Source: Phascolarctobacterium sp. (GTDB taxonomy: Bacteria; Bacillota; Negativicutes; Acidaminococcales; Acidaminococcaceae). From it: a stretch of DNA of 64,000 bases. The notes below the pieces were generated by a model. The model had not been told where the DNA came from, made no database searches, and saw only the letters and a program-made list of their open reading frames with translations. The translations under genes and the position numbers were made by a program. The stretch lies in contig JAHHUH010000008.1 in NCBI GenBank assembly GCA_020024105.1, positions 1-64,000 of the forward strand. The letters run 5' to 3'. This document shows positions 62,505 to 64,000 of the stretch, in pieces (the stretch's first letter is position 1; every line of letters begins with the position of its first letter).

Positions 62505-63709
62505 CGTGGATCACCACAGCCCCTAAGGCTGGCATAATTGCCCTCCCGCTTATAGGGTAGCTGCAGGGCTCCATTGATGATTTTTTCCAGCAGACGGCCT
62601 GTGCCCTCCACGCCTAAAAGACTATCACGGGTAAGGCAGAGCTCATCCAGAAAGGGATAATTATAGCGAATCAGGGGCAGCTGGAATTTTTCTGCAAAAT
62701 ACTGGTCATAGGAGGAGCCAAAGATAAGGGTGGGGCCATTCTTTTTAATGGCGGCCTCCACCTGATCCAGATCTCCCTCATTATTTAAAGCACTGACTAC
62801 AATATTTAGGCCTACCTCATCCTCTAAAAATCTTTCCATGCCACCAAAATGAGCCTTATCTCCGATGAGTGCCACAGGCATGTAGTAGAGGGAAGTGAGG
62901 AAGCCGGCAGCCTTACGTACAATTTGCTGACCTTCCTCCTCCACCCTTTGCTTTTTAGCCGAAAAGTCCACATCCAGCAGCTCCTCTAAACGCTCCAGAA
63001 AACTGAGAGTACCCTGAATACCATAGGGATAGTCCAGCTTGGCATAGGGAACGCCATAGTCCTGCTCCAGCTGCTGAGCCAAACCCTCACCATAGCCAAA
63101 GATGATGCTCAAGCTGGCCTGGGGCATGGCTGATATCTCCTCAGTAGTACAACGGCTGGTGGAGCAGATAAGCCTTACCTGGTTCCATAAAAGCTCTTGG
63201 AGTACCCTTAGGTCATTATCCACATAGGGGTCATCACTGCAAAGGCCAATAATATTAATACTGGGCTCCTTAGTCCGCTTACCTGGGCGCAGAAAGTGGC
63301 CCAGGGTAGTAAAGGCCTGCTCCACGCCCTGGTCAAAGGTCCTAGCATAGCCCGGCACAGCCACATGCAGCAGGGTCTTCTTCGTCTCTACCCCGCTAAG
63401 GACACCCTCCACGTCGTCACCAATCATATTGGGGACACAGCCGCTAAGGATAAAAACTGCCCTCGCCTGAGGATAGAGCTCTTCAATATTTTTTAAGGCC
63501 TTGGTAACCAATCCGTCACCACCGCCAATAACATTTTCTTCATAAACTACCGTGGAAGCCTGACGAATATTATAGGGCTTCTGAAGATGATGGAGGGCCA
63601 TAGTGCCCCAATTACAACCAATTACGGAATGCTGTAGGATAACCGCATCCTGTATACCAAGAAAAACCTTGTTCGCACCATAAAGTGCACATCCGGACAT
63701 GGGCTTCAT
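62501..63709 (-). CDS. Nitrogenase component 1-like protein (NifK/NifN/MarK-like)
   Basis: A 402-residue member of the nitrogenase component 1 family. Three Cys match the P-cluster ligands of NifK in spacing: C7 (MSGCALYGAN), C32 (VIGCNWGTM) and C91 (LSGCVPNMIGDD), with VYEENVIGGGDGLVTKAL between them. The C-terminal half keeps the Rossmann-like subdomains. The ATG at 63709 overlaps the preceding stop (ATGA) and is preferred over a GTG at 63727. It could be a catalytic beta subunit or a NifN-type scaffold; sequence alone does not decide. Confidence 0.82.
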   Translation of the reverse strand: MKPMSGCALYGANKVFLGIQDAVILQHSVIGCNWGTMALHHLQKPYNIRQASTVVYEENVIGGGDGLVTKALKNIEELYPQARAVFILSGCVPNMIGDDVEGVLSGVETKKTLLHVAVPGYARTFDQGVEQAFTTLGHFLRPGKRTKEPSINIIGLCSDDPYVDNDLRVLQELLWNQVRLICSTSRCTTEEISAMPQASLSIIFGYGEGLAQQLEQDYGVPYAKLDYPYGIQGTLSFLERLEELLDVDFSAKKQRVEEEGQQIVRKAAGFLTSLYYMPVALIGDKAHFGGMERFLEDEVGLNIVVSALNNEGDLDQVEAAIKKNGPTLIFGSSYDQYFAEKFQLPLIRYNYPFLDELCLTRDSLLGVEGTGRLLEKIINGALQLPYKREGNYASLRGCGDPR

Positions 63710-64000
63710 TTGCGTCTCAACCTCCACATTCTACTGTACATCTCTCGGGAAGCACGGGTATTTTCGTCACTATCCTCCGTGGGATAATAAAGTGGATCAT
63801 ATTCTAAGCGCTTGAGGAGTAGATGGCTACCAATAACTCTACCCATACGGATTTTAGTGGCGGTATCCTCCATCAGCTCCAGCAGACTAGTAAAATCAAA
63901 AACAGGCGTGTCGATAAAGGAGGGAATAATGGGCTTACCCAGACCATTATAGCGGGGATTGGAGCCACAAATAATAAAATCGCTGAGCTCCGCTGCCTGT
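63706..64000 (-). CDS. Nitrogenase component 1-like protein, C-terminal end (cut by window edge)
   Basis: Only the last 97 codons are inside the window; the N-terminus lies beyond 64000. The visible frame starts AAELSDFIICGSNPRYNGLG, followed by KPIIPSFIDTPVFDF and a helical end rich in Arg. It matches the C-terminal Rossmann domain of NifD/NifE-like subunits. No His appears in the stretch aligned to the FeMo-co His ligand region of NifD, but the alignment is by eye. It is the likely alpha partner of the next gene. Confidence 0.75.
   Translation of the reverse strand, partial: QAAELSDFIICGSNPRYNGLGKPIIPSFIDTPVFDFTSLLELMEDTATKIRMGRVIGSHLLLKRLEYDPLYYPTEDSDENTRASREMYSRMWRLRRK

Noticed and set aside
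1..64000. tRNA, rRNA, CRISPR arrays and complete insertion sequences
   Set aside because: None recognised in the intergenic regions on either strand; a tRNA or Rfam scan would settle short cases.

Overview
The window looks like the chromosome of an anaerobic, low-to-mid GC Firmicute, most likely a member of the Negativicutes (inference). Three things support this: IspH fused to ribosomal protein S1; the Firmicute-type order dprA-topA-trmFO-xerC-codY; and aspS followed by a 6S-like RNA and tcdA, an order I recall from Bacillus. HydF, HemZ, PduL and a NifB/nitrogenase-like cluster indicate anaerobic metabolism. No rRNA, tRNA, CRISPR array, prophage or intact insertion sequence was recognised.

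Layout. 1-4956 (+): the end of a CitA/DcuS-type sensor kinase, its response regulator and a WecG/TagA glycosyltransferase, then psd-pssA (phosphatidylethanolamine synthesis) and a membrane GT2 glycosyltransferase. 5127-10786 (+): a salvage operon for S-adenosylmethionine by-products (mtnP, mtnA, ahcY, class II aldolase, mtaD) followed by a small lipoprotein. 10870-13531: pduL, a large exported protein of unknown function and a small membrane-anchored acidic protein. 14187-15848: an exonuclease and lexA, divergently transcribed from promoters that carry palindromes. 16048-25384 (-): a long, tightly packed operon running M50 protease, trpS, scpA, scpB, rluB, HI0933-type flavoprotein, cmk, plsC, ispH-rpsA, fni.

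25432-35568 (-): an exported protein, an enoyl-CoA isomerase-like protein, and the codY/xerC/trmFO/topA/dprA locus headed by a diacylglycerol-glycosyltransferase-like gene. 35522-38523 (+): nicotinate phosphoribosyltransferase, hydF and a PNPOx-like protein. 38749-55492 (-): alaS, gpsA, tcdA, 6S RNA, aspS, hisS, hemZ, an AI-2E-family permease, an MBL hydrolase, dtd, rel, recJ and a LapA-domain protein. 55700-59678: an exported DUF3298-like protein (+), then tctBA and azlCD transporters (-). 59893-61612 (-): a decayed McrBC restriction system, with mcrC frameshifted and mcrB reduced to its C-terminus. 61616-64000 (-): two nitrogenase component-1-like subunits (one cut by the window edge) and a NifB-type radical SAM protein.

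The most interesting possibility links two regions. The mtnP-mtnA-aldolase set fits the anaerobic DHAP shunt, which turns methylthioadenosine into DHAP and a 2-methylthio-C2 compound. A nitrogenase-like enzyme with its own NifB is the type of machinery known (methylthio-alkane reductase) to release methanethiol from 2-(methylthio)ethanol. Whether the cluster at the right edge does this, makes some other nitrogenase-like product, or is part of a true nitrogenase cannot be decided from this window.
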